Positions 1 to 8,235 are shown, numbered from the stretch's first letter. The stretch: DNA of 64,000 bases from an uncultured Draconibacterium sp. (GCF_963675065.1 NZ_OY775905.1:558001-622000), one strand, 5' to 3'. A program made the numbers and translations. The notes: generated from the sequence alone by a model not told the origin.

Positions 1-109
1 AAAGTTTCCTCATTACTTGAACATGATATAATTAGGGATAATGTTAAAACAATAATTATAGGGGTGATTGAACTTCGGCTAATGGGATTTTTCATTTTTT
101 TGATGCGAT

Positions 110-544
110 TTACCATAAATTATTTGTTTGATGAGCTATGAAGAAACAGCCTGCTATAACTGTTGTATTAATTACTACCCGCACTATCAAGGGAAATTTT
201 GAGTAGTTGATATTTGTATATTTTCCCAGAATCACGCTGAGCCCTATTAATAAAAACCATTGAGTCAGGAGCAGGCTAAATTTCCATTTGATTAACATCA
301 CTGCCAGATCGTGAATAAATCCGCAAGCCACAAAAGTAAGTACAAGCGATAATGAAGAGGGTAAGATCGACTTGAGCGGCTTAAAAATATACATCCCCAT
401 GTAATATCCCCATATAGGATTCCAGTACTGCCAAAATTCTGAAAACGTACCGGCTCCCAGCGAACGATTCAACATATTTCGAAGTGAATCACTGGAACCA
501 ATAGGCACTCCGTTTCTTTTAATTACATAATCAGACAAATTCAT
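110..544 (-). CDS. MBOAT-like mini acyltransferase protein
   Basis: A membrane protein of 144 residues when started at the ATG at 544. A GTG at 586 in the same frame would overlap the preceding gene and is less likely. The segment FWQYWNPIWGYY followed by GFIHDLAV resembles the catalytic stretch of membrane-bound O-acyltransferases, in which one His inside a hydrophobic helix is invariant. Three or four hydrophobic segments follow from about residue 50. Full MBOAT enzymes have 400-500 residues, so this is either a short family in its own right or a remnant carrying only the His region. It lies 34 bp downstream of the oxidoreductase gene and may share its transcript. The substrate cannot be inferred. 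Confidence 0.6.
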   Translation of the reverse strand: MNLSDYVIKRNGVPIGSSDSLRNMLNRSLGAGTFSEFWQYWNPIWGYYMGMYIFKPLKSILPSSLSLVLTFVACGFIHDLAVMLIKWKFSLLLTQWFLLIGLSVILGKYTNINYSKFPLIVRVVINTTVIAGCFFIAHQTNNLW

Positions 545-578
545 GTTTTCAGATTTATAACAGTATTCAATCTTCGTT

Positions 579-1511
579 CTATACACTAATTATCACATTT
601 CCTTTTTTATGACCCGTCTCAACATATTTATGTGCTTCGGCCATTTCTTCTAAAGGATATATTCGATCAATAACAGGTTTAACCTTCTCTTGTTCTGCTA
701 AAGTTTTTAAATTCAGAAAAGCATCTTTAGGAGTTAAGGGAGTTCCATGATCGATGGAAATATATTTGCCATTGGATGTAAGTGCTTTCTTACTTCGTTC
801 TTTTAATGTTGACGATTTTGAGTTTCCAACAGCGTCGATAACATATTTATAGGTTTTCAGTTGCAATTCAGCATTTTCGGCAGTGTAATCAATCATCTCG
901 TCACTACCTAATGACTTTACTAATTCGAAGTTTCGGCTACTGCAAACACTGGTGACATGAGCACCTGCATGCTTCGCCAATTGAATCGCCATGGTGCCAA
1001 TGCTTCCTGACGCTCCATAAATAAGCACTTCATCTCCATTTTTTATTTTTATCTGGTTTATCAGGTGAGAGGCCAATAATCCTCCGTAAGGAATAGCAGC
1101 GGCTTCTTCAAAGCTCACGTTCTTTGGCTTAATGGCGATGTTCCAATCCTGAGGTAAACAAATAAACTCCGCATAAGATCCAAAGCGATGTTTCATGGGT
1201 GAAATAGAACCGTAGGCAAAAACTTCATCTCCAATATTAAATGAAGTAACCTGTGCACCTTTTTCCACAACCACACCCGATGACACCATACCTAAAATTG
1301 GGTTTCTTGGTTTGCCAAAACCAAAGATAAGTTGAAGTATAAATTTGGCAATTGGAGGTTCGTTTAATTTCCGAATAAGGATATCACTTGCTGTAACTGA
1401 AGTGGCTTTTATTTTTATCAGCACCTCATTCGCTTTGGGTGATGGCTTTTCAAAATCACTCATCACAAGGTTTTCAGAACCTCCATATTTTAGGCATCTT
1501 ATCGCTTTCAT
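579..1511 (-). CDS. Zinc-independent MDR-family NAD(P)-dependent alcohol dehydrogenase / quinone oxidoreductase
   Basis: A 310-residue medium-chain dehydrogenase/reductase. The N-terminal GroES-like domain is followed by a Rossmann fold with the nucleotide-binding stretch YGASGSIGTMAIQLAKHAGA in mid-protein. The Cys ligands of a structural zinc lobe are absent, which fits the quinone-oxidoreductase branch (NADPH-dependent reduction of quinones or enones in the cytoplasm). The ATG at 1511 begins MKAIRCLKYGG, the usual start for this family. The MBOAT-like gene follows closely on the same strand. The exact substrate is unknown. Confidence 0.85.
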   Translation of the reverse strand: MKAIRCLKYGGSENLVMSDFEKPSPKANEVLIKIKATSVTASDILIRKLNEPPIAKFILQLIFGFGKPRNPILGMVSSGVVVEKGAQVTSFNIGDEVFAYGSISPMKHRFGSYAEFICLPQDWNIAIKPKNVSFEEAAAIPYGGLLASHLINQIKIKNGDEVLIYGASGSIGTMAIQLAKHAGAHVTSVCSSRNFELVKSLGSDEMIDYTAENAELQLKTYKYVIDAVGNSKSSTLKERSKKALTSNGKYISIDHGTPLTPKDAFLNLKTLAEQEKVKPVIDRIYPLEEMAEAHKYVETGHKKGNVIISV

Positions 1512-1543
1512 ATTTCTATTTTTTTCAGCCAGCTTAGAATGGC

Positions 1544-1752
1544 TTAATTTATTTCTTCGGCATTGGGCACAAAGGCTGATAGTCCTTCAAACTTTGGAAT
1601 CCTATCCACAGTAGCATAGTTGTTCTTATCATTCTGTTTTTTTAATTCTTTGAATGCTTCATTGTGAACTCTGGCAGCTCCTTTAACTTCAATAGCCGGA
1701 CAAGCTAAGAATTGTGAATCCTGACTTGTCAGACTAGGCTTAAAAATTCCAC
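1544..1752 (-). pseudogene. C-terminal remnant of an unrecognised gene
   Basis: An open frame of about 65 codons ends at a TAA at 1544-1546. It has no usable start codon before an in-frame TAG that lies inside the neighbouring barrel gene. The translation (FLACPAIEVKGAARVHNEAF, later VDRIPKFEGLSAFVP) has a balanced, protein-like composition and a codon use like real genes here. It therefore looks like the tail of a gene whose 5' part has been lost. I do not recognise the family. It fills most of the 228-bp gap between the oxidoreductase and the barrel protein. Confidence 0.35.
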
Positions 1753-2390
1753 CCTAAGTAAATCTGTGGCTCAAAAAGAAAGTAGTTTCTCCAATGATCG
1801 TCCAACTGCTTAAATCCATCAGGGGCATTTTTATCAGACGTCCAGAGCATACAATTAACCTGTGGTTCTATGAAAAAATGTTTTTTCTTACCAAATGCGA
1901 TATTGTAGCCCAAATGATACGAAGTATAAATTTTAAAACCATTTCCAATTTTTTCATCGTCCAGATCGGTATAGGTTTGAAATTGTGGTAGAACTTCAAC
2001 AGTTGCAAACAATCCTTTCCATAGCATACGTTGGTATGTTATGCCTATTCCTGTTGCCCGCACATGTCCCGGATAATATTCACTTTTTGCTTCTAACTTA
2101 TCCAAAAGACCATCCCACCATGTGATTCCCATTGGTTGAAACAATCGCCAGGAGGCAAGCTTAACTCCTACGATGTTCTTATTATCCAGGTTGCGTTTTA
2201 TATGAATCTCTAAGTGTTGTGTATTAGTATGATCGTTCCAGGAATCCACGATAAGTCCTTCAGGAACAAAATAAGGTATACTTACTCGCCACTTATGGGC
2301 TACTTCAGTTTCATTACTCTCCGAAGAGTTAGTTTGAGCAAAAGCACTAAGCGTGCAAGAAAATAATAGTATTGCAAATAGATTTTTCAT
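1740..2390 (-). CDS. Hypothetical outer-membrane beta-barrel-type protein
   Basis: 216 residues with a clear signal peptide (MKNLFAILLFSCTLSAFAQ, cleavage after residue 19). The mature part has alternating hydrophobic/aromatic strands and ends in YLGWNF, a typical C-terminal aromatic beta-signal of outer-membrane barrels. Stretches such as GIGITYQRMLWKGLFATVEV look like barrel strands. I recognise no specific family; a small porin-like or DUF3575-like barrel is the best guess. It lies downstream of the TolB/TPR/AraC regulator on the same strand. A weak -7-like element (CACCTTTG, minus strand, 2419-2426) precedes it, so it may have its own promoter. Confidence 0.6.
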   Translation of the reverse strand: MKNLFAILLFSCTLSAFAQTNSSESNETEVAHKWRVSIPYFVPEGLIVDSWNDHTNTQHLEIHIKRNLDNKNIVGVKLASWRLFQPMGITWWDGLLDKLEAKSEYYPGHVRATGIGITYQRMLWKGLFATVEVLPQFQTYTDLDDEKIGNGFKIYTSYHLGYNIAFGKKKHFFIEPQVNCMLWTSDKNAPDGFKQLDDHWRNYFLFEPQIYLGWNF

Positions 2391-2511
2391 AATAATTGTA
2401 TTTTTAAGATTACGGGAGCAAAGGTGAAGGTTTAATGCACTATAAAAGTTCGTAATCTCAAATGTTGGTTCGGAATTACATATCCGAACCGAAAATCATG
2501 AAAACAAAGAC

Positions 2512-4311
2512 TTATCCTTTTAGAAACTGCTTTGGAGTTAGGCCCGTTTCCCTCTTAAAATAGGTATTGAAAACGGTTTTCGAGTTGAAACCACAGTCGT
2601 AGGCAATAGACATGATCGTTAGCTGTGCACTTTCGGGATCTTTAGCCATTTTTTTGAAAGCCTCAATACGATAATGATTGATGAATTCATTGAAGTTTTT
2701 ACCAAAGCCATTATTCAATAACCAGGAGAGCTGATTGGAGTGAATACCCAATTGACCGGCAAGTGAACGTAAAGAAAGGTCGGGATTGAGATATGGTTTT
2801 TCGGTTTCGATGAGCTGTTGCAACCTTGTTTTGAATGATGCAACTGCAGCTTCATCAAGCAACACATTCTTTTTACTCGTTTCTTTTAATGAACCAAATA
2901 GGTCCTCTGGAAATAGTTGTTGATGAAACTTCGCAAAACGAGGGTCGCTCTTTATTGGATTGACCAAAGGATCGGAATACCGCAATAACAAGAGTGGCGA
3001 ACCCATTTTCATAGCTCCTTCTACCCACGCAAAAGCATCGTCATTCCTGCCCATTGCACCAGCCAGTAAAAACCGATACGAATCTGCGGTAAAACCATCA
3101 GCACCATTAGCCCGTTCAATCAATAGTTTTTCCGATTTCTCTATATTGGTTTCGTCTTCCTTCAAGGCATAACCCAATGCCTGACAACCTGCTTTTTCAT
3201 CAATTAACACTATTTCAGATGGTAGTGCATCGAAGTAGTTAATTGTTTCATCAAATCGTCCCAATTTGAGTAGGCAAAGTGTTTTGACGACATGTACAGG
3301 AATGTTCATCGGGTTCACCTCTAAACATGCATCCAATTGTTGAAGTGATGCATCATAATTCTCAGACATGTATTCGATATAACCATTATGGAATTGTGTT
3401 TCCTGCGAAAGTGGGTCAATGCTCAAAGCATTCTTCAAATGGTCTCTGGCTTCGACCTTCTTTCCTGCCAGGATATAGAGAAATGCCATGAATTGTTGTG
3501 ACTCGACATGGTTCGGGCTTAGGTTCACCGCTTTGCTGGCATGCTCAAATGCTTCACGATAGTTGCACTTGGTGAAGAATGCTAAGTTGGCAAGTTGATA
3601 ATAGGCATCTGGTAGTTTATTGTCAATGCTCAAAGCCTTGTTCGTTAGCTCGGCACATTTACCCCAACCTTCTTCATAAGGAATAGCTGCAATTGTTGCC
3701 AAAAAACTGTAGGCATCTGCCAAACCAACCATTGATTCCGCATGGTTCGGGTCGATTTCCAGTGCCTGTTGGTAGAACGCCATCGATTTTTTCACATCTT
3801 CAGGGTTCCACTTATTGTAGGTTTGCCGGCCTTTGAGGTAGAATTTGTATGCGTCAACGCTCTCAGTACTTGCTTCAACCAAATGATCTTGAACTTCAAA
3901 GTGACCAAAATGTTCTCGCAATCGTTCGGCAATCAACAAACTTATTTCGTCCTGCACCTGAAAAACATTATCTAGTTCTCTATCCCACGTTTCCGACCAA
4001 AAGTGGAAATCTTCGGCTGCATCTATTAACTGCGCAGTAATGCGAATGGCATTGCCAGATAAACGAACGCTGCCTTCAAGCAGGGTAGAAACTCCTAATT
4101 CTTTTCCAATCTCGCGAATGGGAATATTTTTCCCTTTGAAATAAAATGCAGAAGTTCGGGAAGTAACTTTCAAGCCACCAATCTTCGCCAAAGCATTGAT
4201 AATCTCCTCCGTGATACCATCGCTAAAATATTCGTTCTCCTCACTCACACTCATATTCACAAAAGGGAGAACAGCAATTGTTTTATCAGACGTGTTGGTG
4301 CCAAAATTCAT
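2512..4311 (-). CDS. TolB/FlgO-like domain, TPR and AraC-type HTH fusion regulator
   Basis: 599 residues in three parts. Residues ~8-135 form a TolB N-terminal/FlgO-like domain (IAVLPFVNMS, YFSDGITEEIINALAKI, GVSTLLEGSVR), known from adenylate-cyclase-like and CadC-like signalling proteins. Residues ~160-460 carry tetratricopeptide repeats (MAFYQQALEIDPNHAES is a clear one). Residues ~495-597 are an AraC-type double helix-turn-helix (LRSLAGQLGIHSNQLSWLL; IMSIAYDCGFNSKTVFNTYF). No membrane segment is visible, so it is probably a cytoplasmic transcription factor using the TPRs to sense a peptide or protein partner. The downstream barrel and oxidoreductase genes on the same strand are possible targets. 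This is inference from position. Confidence 0.85.
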   Translation of the reverse strand: MNFGTNTSDKTIAVLPFVNMSVSEENEYFSDGITEEIINALAKIGGLKVTSRTSAFYFKGKNIPIREIGKELGVSTLLEGSVRLSGNAIRITAQLIDAAEDFHFWSETWDRELDNVFQVQDEISLLIAERLREHFGHFEVQDHLVEASTESVDAYKFYLKGRQTYNKWNPEDVKKSMAFYQQALEIDPNHAESMVGLADAYSFLATIAAIPYEEGWGKCAELTNKALSIDNKLPDAYYQLANLAFFTKCNYREAFEHASKAVNLSPNHVESQQFMAFLYILAGKKVEARDHLKNALSIDPLSQETQFHNGYIEYMSENYDASLQQLDACLEVNPMNIPVHVVKTLCLLKLGRFDETINYFDALPSEIVLIDEKAGCQALGYALKEDETNIEKSEKLLIERANGADGFTADSYRFLLAGAMGRNDDAFAWVEGAMKMGSPLLLLRYSDPLVNPIKSDPRFAKFHQQLFPEDLFGSLKETSKKNVLLDEAAVASFKTRLQQLIETEKPYLNPDLSLRSLAGQLGIHSNQLSWLLNNGFGKNFNEFINHYRIEAFKKMAKDPESAQLTIMSIAYDCGFNSKTVFNTYFKRETGLTPKQFLKG

Positions 4312-4439
4312 TATTAATCTGCTGATACTTGGATCTCAAATCTTAAGTAACGTTTTTTAAATGATTTATAAATCAATGTTTTAAACATACATCATTTTCT
4401 CTAATTTCTTGTCCATTTTGTCAAAAACGTTTCCTATTG

Positions 4440-4629
4440 AAATTATTTACTTTTCAGTAAAATGGGGAATGTGCTACAACGGTTTGTGCATTTTCTGGAG
4501 CCAATTTCGGAGAGCGTTCTTGTCCGCAAGGACATGAACGGCGATGCGAGAATCCCTGCCTTCGGCAGGCAGGCGCAGTTGGCGTACCACCAAACCCCGC
4601 CCTGCAATATGTACTGCAACCGTATTTTT
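4440..4629. repeat. Hairpin-rich cassette-end-like element
   Basis: A non-coding stretch between the CarboxypepD_reg-like gene and the promoter side of the regulator. It contains two perfect hairpins, TGTCC-GCAA-GGACA (about 4521-4535) and CCTGCC-TTC-GGCAGG (about 4555-4570). Its outer ends are similar, GTGCTACAACGG near 4472 and GTACTGCAACCG near 4610 (9 of 12 bases). The layout, with CACAAACCGTTGTAGCACAT at one end on the minus strand and a GGCGGGGTTTGGTG block at the other, resembles dispersed elements that end gene cassettes in Bacteroidota and recalls integron attC sites. It is not a proven attC. A 65-codon frame across it is judged non-coding. Confidence 0.45.
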
Positions 4630-5421
4630 TTATTTATCAATTATCACTTCAAAATATTTCATCTCATATTTAAAATCACTGCCGACATTTAAAATCTTTC
4701 CTCTATATTCCAAAGAGTCATAAGGATGCATTTCTGTAATCTTAATATCGAGAGTTAACTTTTCTGTCTGTTTATTAACAATCTCCCCTTCAATTAAATA
4801 GTCATAATCTTCTTCTGTACAACTCCTACATGGGGCATAAGTAGTTCTTACTCTCTTTTCTGATGAATCTATTCCAAATGGGATTTTTACAATATCTCCT
4901 ATATTTAAATCCTCAAAATCATTTTTATTGGTTTTATTTAATTCTTTTAGTTCTTTTCTTATCACATCCAGTTTCGGTTTATCAGGTTTGAATTCTCTTT
5001 CATAACAAATTGTCTTAGTTGTAAATAGTCCTTTTTCTAAAGCATCGGAATGTATGTTGGGTAATTCATCAAATCTTTTCTTACGTATTCTATCTATTTT
5101 TTTAAACGACATAAAATCGTAAGTTCCATCGTATATCATTACAACTTCAACTGTGTCACAATCTTTCTTCAATCTAATGTCAGTCCACTCCATACCTACG
5201 TAGCCAAACAGCAAACTGTCAGTTTCTTGTGGAATGCTAATTTTAAATAGCCCATCCATATCTGTTTTCCCAAAGAGCACATTATAAGAGTTTTCAATAT
5301 GTACTCCTGGTAGTGGTTCTAAATATTCAGAAATCACTCTCCCGTATATACTTCGAGTTTGTCCGTTGATGTTCAGACTTGAAAGAAGTACAGCTAATAT
5401 TGCTATGGTATTGATTCTCAT
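4630..5421 (-). CDS. Secreted CarboxypepD_reg-like domain protein, cassette-like
   Basis: 263 residues from the ATG at 5421; the TTG at 5436 is rejected because the signal peptide begins at MRINTIAILAVLLSS. After the signal peptide comes a carboxypeptidase regulatory-like (Ig-like) domain: GRVISEYLEPLPGVHIENS and a later TDMDGLFKISIP match the usual pattern of these domains. The rest is charged, with a CRSC motif, and is unrecognised. The gene is visibly more AT-rich than its neighbours. It sits between the cassette-like boundary TAGTTAGCGCGC upstream and the hairpin-rich element downstream, which suggests horizontal acquisition. Its function is unknown; it is probably periplasmic or on the cell surface. 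Confidence 0.7.
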   Translation of the reverse strand: MRINTIAILAVLLSSLNINGQTRSIYGRVISEYLEPLPGVHIENSYNVLFGKTDMDGLFKISIPQETDSLLFGYVGMEWTDIRLKKDCDTVEVVMIYDGTYDFMSFKKIDRIRKKRFDELPNIHSDALEKGLFTTKTICYEREFKPDKPKLDVIRKELKELNKTNKNDFEDLNIGDIVKIPFGIDSSEKRVRTTYAPCRSCTEEDYDYLIEGEIVNKQTEKLTLDIKITEMHPYDSLEYRGKILNVGSDFKYEMKYFEVIIDK

Positions 5422-5448
5422 TTTAGGTGATTTCAATATGCGCGCTAA

Positions 5449-5619
5449 CTAGTGTATAATATCACCAGGTGATGTTATTTTCCTAAGCTCTTTATAAAAA
5501 GTGTTGGTATACACCCAATATGGCATGTAAAACACACTTAATCTTTTATTCTTGCTTTTTACTTTTATTCCAGGGCGTGTATTCACGAATATCGGTTTTG
5601 GTACTTTAAAACTAAACAT
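5449..5619 (-). CDS. Small hypothetical protein (56 aa)
   Basis: A short frame opens with an ATG at 5619 and ends at a TAG at 5449-5451. The product begins MFSFKVPKPIFVNTRPG, is basic, and ends TSPGDIIH; it has no signal peptide or membrane segment. The stop codon lies within the boundary sequence CACTAGTTAGCGCGCAT that also precedes the next gene. This is the position expected for a cassette gene ending at its recombination site. The composition is protein-like but the family is not recognised, so it may be a fragment of a longer gene. Confidence 0.4.
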   Translation of the reverse strand: MFSFKVPKPIFVNTRPGIKVKSKNKRLSVFYMPYWVYTNTFYKELRKITSPGDIIH

Positions 5620-5687
5620 ATTTTTTATGTTTCAGACAGTTAAGAGGTGAAAACTATTAACATAAGCTTGCAGCACCGAACCGCAAA

Positions 5688-5742
5688 ACAAAAAAAACAC
5701 CACCTTAAAATCGTCGTATTCCGACAAATTTAAAAGTGGTGT
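5688..5742 (-). terminator. Strong intrinsic terminator, minus strand
   Basis: On the minus strand ACACCACTTTTAAAT pairs with ATTTTAAGGTGGTGT (13 of 15 positions). An inner GTCG/CGAC extends the stem. A T-rich tract, TTTTTTTTGTTTT, follows. It would end transcripts coming from the HAD-phosphatase side, although it lies almost 300 bp beyond that gene's stop codon. Confidence 0.75.
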
Positions 5743-6034
5743 GACTTATAAAACAATTACCCTTCTGATTTCGCGAACATAACTACGACAATCCTTAAGC
5801 CGAGCTATGAATATGTTTTATTCACCTTGAGAAACCCCAGGTTAAACATTTTCTTTAGTGATTGACTACAGATTTTTGAAAGCGTTTAAAAAAGGATGTG
5901 AATCAACAGGCCATTTTTAGCCAATATTCTTTTTAAGAAAATAAAACAGTTAACTAAATCATTTATTTTAAGCATCAAGCCACCTGTCCATCAAAAATAA
6001 AATGGCTAAAATAATTTTTCAGAAAAGATTACGC
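5743..6034. other. Intergenic region without genes, possible untranslated transcript
   Basis: About 290 bp between the HAD stop codon and the strong minus-strand terminator. No open frame of meaningful length is visible on either strand. It could be a long 3' untranslated region or a small RNA ending at that terminator. Nothing in it matches an RNA family I can name. Confidence 0.3.
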
Positions 6035-6688
6035 TTACACAAATAATGTTTTATCCACCTCATCAAAATTCGTGATTTGCTGACAGGAGAAACCATTGTA
6101 CACCGCATTGGCCGAATTTACGATAATTACCTTCCCTGCCCCGGAACGAATTGCTGCTTCAACCCCGGCATGCGAGTCTTCAAAAATCAAAGTTTCATCC
6201 GCTTTTGCTCCAATGGCCGAAATGGCTTTGTTAAACAAATCGGGGTGTGGTTTTCCGCGCATCGTTCCATCATCGTAAATAATATGTTCGGGTCTGAAAT
6301 ACTTCAACAAGGGGAAGTGCTGAATAAAAAAATCGACATTATTTTTTGCAGCAGCGGTTGCAATGGCCAGAGCTACTCCCGATTTTGCAAAGAAACTAAT
6401 CAGCTGTTCTGCACCGGGAGCCAGCTGCATACCATGCTCCAGACACATGGCACGGTAAATCTCTTCCTTTTCTTCGGTCAGCCTGTATACTTCGGCATCG
6501 TTCAGTTCGCGTTTAAAAAGGTATTCAAAAGTATCTTTGGCATTTATTCCGTGGATGTATTTTTTCTTCTCCTCTGCGCTGAAGCTAAAACCATACTTCT
6601 CAAGAAAACGATCCCACGAGTTTTCCTGCAAATGTGTATCCCAAAACAATGTTCCGTTAAAATCGAAAATAACTCCTTTATATTTCAT
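6035..6688 (-). CDS. HAD-superfamily phosphatase (beta-phosphoglucomutase-like)
   Basis: 217 residues, cytoplasmic. Motif I is FDFNGTLF: the nucleophile Asp is present but the second Asp of DxDGT is Asn. Motif II is around IATAAAK, Lys lies in KPHPDLF, and the acidic motif is IFEDSHAGVEAA, all in the order of subfamily IA HAD proteins with a helical cap (residues ~15-80). It probably removes phosphate from a sugar phosphate or similar metabolite. The Asn for Asp change occurs in some HAD subfamilies and affects the acid/base residue. It lies 29 bp downstream of nnr and is likely co-transcribed, which may hint at metabolite repair. Confidence 0.8.
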   Translation of the reverse strand: MKYKGVIFDFNGTLFWDTHLQENSWDRFLEKYGFSFSAEEKKKYIHGINAKDTFEYLFKRELNDAEVYRLTEEKEEIYRAMCLEHGMQLAPGAEQLISFFAKSGVALAIATAAAKNNVDFFIQHFPLLKYFRPEHIIYDDGTMRGKPHPDLFNKAISAIGAKADETLIFEDSHAGVEAAIRSGAGKVIIVNSANAVYNGFSCQQITNFDEVDKTLFV

Positions 6689-6717
6689 GATAATAATTGT
6701 TAGAGGTTTTTATTTGT

Positions 6718-8235
6718 TTATAATCCTTTCTGAACTTTCAGAAATGCTTTCCCCAGTTTTTCTATAATATCGCCGGCCATTAACGAAAATTCCGAGCGTT
6801 TTTTGGTGGCTAGGTCTCCGGCCAGTCCATGCAGATAAATCCCCACCAGTGCAGCATCAACCGATGCCATTCCCTGGGCCAGTAGCCCCAGAATTATTCC
6901 GGTAAGTGCATCGCCGCTTCCGGCGGTTCCCATTCCCGGATTACCTGTTGAGTTCCAGCAAAGTGTTCCATCGGGCGCCGCCACCGAAGTATGTGCTCCT
7001 TTTAACACCACCACACAATTGTATTTTTTAGCAAAAGCAATTTGTTGCTGAACGGCGTCGTACGAATCGGTAGTTTCGCCAACCAACCGCCGGAACTCAC
7101 CAGGGTGTGGAGTAAGCACCGAACCTTCAGGTAATTTATCCAGCCAATTTTTATTCTCTGCAAGAATATTCAGCGCATCGGCATCGATAACCATCGGTAC
7201 TTTTGCCTGATCGAACAAGTCGCACAAGGCACGGCACGAATTTCGTTTTAACCCCAATCCCGGGCCAACAGCAATAGCGGCATAAGGCGCAAGGTCGGGA
7301 AAGGAGGTAAACATCGAATCGTGCTGATCGATACTGGCCATTGCTTCGGGCACCGCGGTTTGAATTACCGGAAATCCGAGGTGCGGAACATGGGTGGTTA
7401 ACAAGCCTGCCCCGGCACGCAAGCAGGCTTTTGATGCCAGCACGGCTGCTCCCATTTTGCCATAACTTCCGGCAATAAGCAATGCATGCCCAAACGTTCC
7501 TTTATGATCGAATTTTGTACGCAGCGGCAAACGCGCAGCCACATCTTCCGCATCACAAAAGGAATACGGCGATGGTGTTTCGCTAATGCCATCGGGATGT
7601 AAACCAATTGGTAACACTTCCCACTGCCCCACAAACTGTTCATTCTCCGGAAACAGAAAACTAATTTTCGGAAACTGTAGGGTAAGCGTATAATCGGCCC
7701 GTATAATGTTTTCAAGGTTATTTTCGGCATTGTTCTCACCCATTAGTCCGCTGGGGATATCAACTGCCACCACCACATTCAGCAACTGGTTGAGGTATTG
7801 CACCAGTAGCGCCGGTAATCCTTCCAATGGCCGCGACAAACCCGATCCAAACAAACCATCGATCAGCACATCGGTATCCTCAACTTGCGGAAAATCGTTT
7901 TCCGAACGTAGTTTTGTCACTTTTACTTTGCCTTGCTCTTCCAGGCGTTTGCAGTTAATTGCCGGCGATCCTTTTAAAGCTTTTTCAAAATCGAGCAGAA
8001 AAACTTCGCACTGGTAATCCAGATCGGCCAACTGCCGGGCCATTGCCAAGGCATCGCCACCATTGTTTCCAGGGCCGGCAAAAAACAATAGCCGTTCTTC
8101 GGTTGAAAACTGTTGAACAATCCAGTTGGTCATTTGCAGCGAGGCGCGTTCCATCAAATCAATATCAGCAATGGGCTCGTTTTCGATGGTATATTTGTCG
8201 ATAGCAGCTATTTGTTTTGTGGTAAATAATTTCAT
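6718..8235 (-). CDS. nnr: Bifunctional NAD(P)H-hydrate epimerase / ADP-dependent NAD(P)H-hydrate dehydratase
   Basis: 505 residues from the ATG at 8235, which begins MKLFTTKQIAAIDKYTI. An upstream in-frame ATG at 8262 would add nine residues and run into a shared leader sequence. The N-terminal YjeF_N epimerase domain (FAGPGNNGGDALAMARQL) is followed by the YjeF_C dehydratase domain (VLTPHPGEFRRL and GNPGMGTAGSGDALTGI, the nucleotide-binding and catalytic motifs). The enzyme repairs hydrated NADH and NADPH: the epimerase interconverts R and S forms, and the dehydratase restores the cofactor at the cost of ADP. Its length is normal for the fused bacterial form. It forms a probable operon with the HAD gene. 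Confidence 0.95.
   Translation of the reverse strand: MKLFTTKQIAAIDKYTIENEPIADIDLMERASLQMTNWIVQQFSTEERLLFFAGPGNNGGDALAMARQLADLDYQCEVFLLDFEKALKGSPAINCKRLEEQGKVKVTKLRSENDFPQVEDTDVLIDGLFGSGLSRPLEGLPALLVQYLNQLLNVVVAVDIPSGLMGENNAENNLENIIRADYTLTLQFPKISFLFPENEQFVGQWEVLPIGLHPDGISETPSPYSFCDAEDVAARLPLRTKFDHKGTFGHALLIAGSYGKMGAAVLASKACLRAGAGLLTTHVPHLGFPVIQTAVPEAMASIDQHDSMFTSFPDLAPYAAIAVGPGLGLKRNSCRALCDLFDQAKVPMVIDADALNILAENKNWLDKLPEGSVLTPHPGEFRRLVGETTDSYDAVQQQIAFAKKYNCVVVLKGAHTSVAAPDGTLCWNSTGNPGMGTAGSGDALTGIILGLLAQGMASVDAALVGIYLHGLAGDLATKKRSEFSLMAGDIIEKLGKAFLKVQKGL

Noticed and set aside
1..141. Plus-strand open frame from the window edge to a TGA at 139-141
   Set aside because: It could be the tail of a gene cut by the window, but the 46 codons are AT-rich, show no family motif, and overlap the end of the MBOAT-like gene on the other strand. 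Not enough to call.
4443..4640. 65-codon minus-strand frame across the hairpin-rich element
   Set aside because: Its sequence is dictated by hairpins and repeat-like DNA, and the composition (many Cys, Arg, Trp) is typical of translated non-coding repeats.
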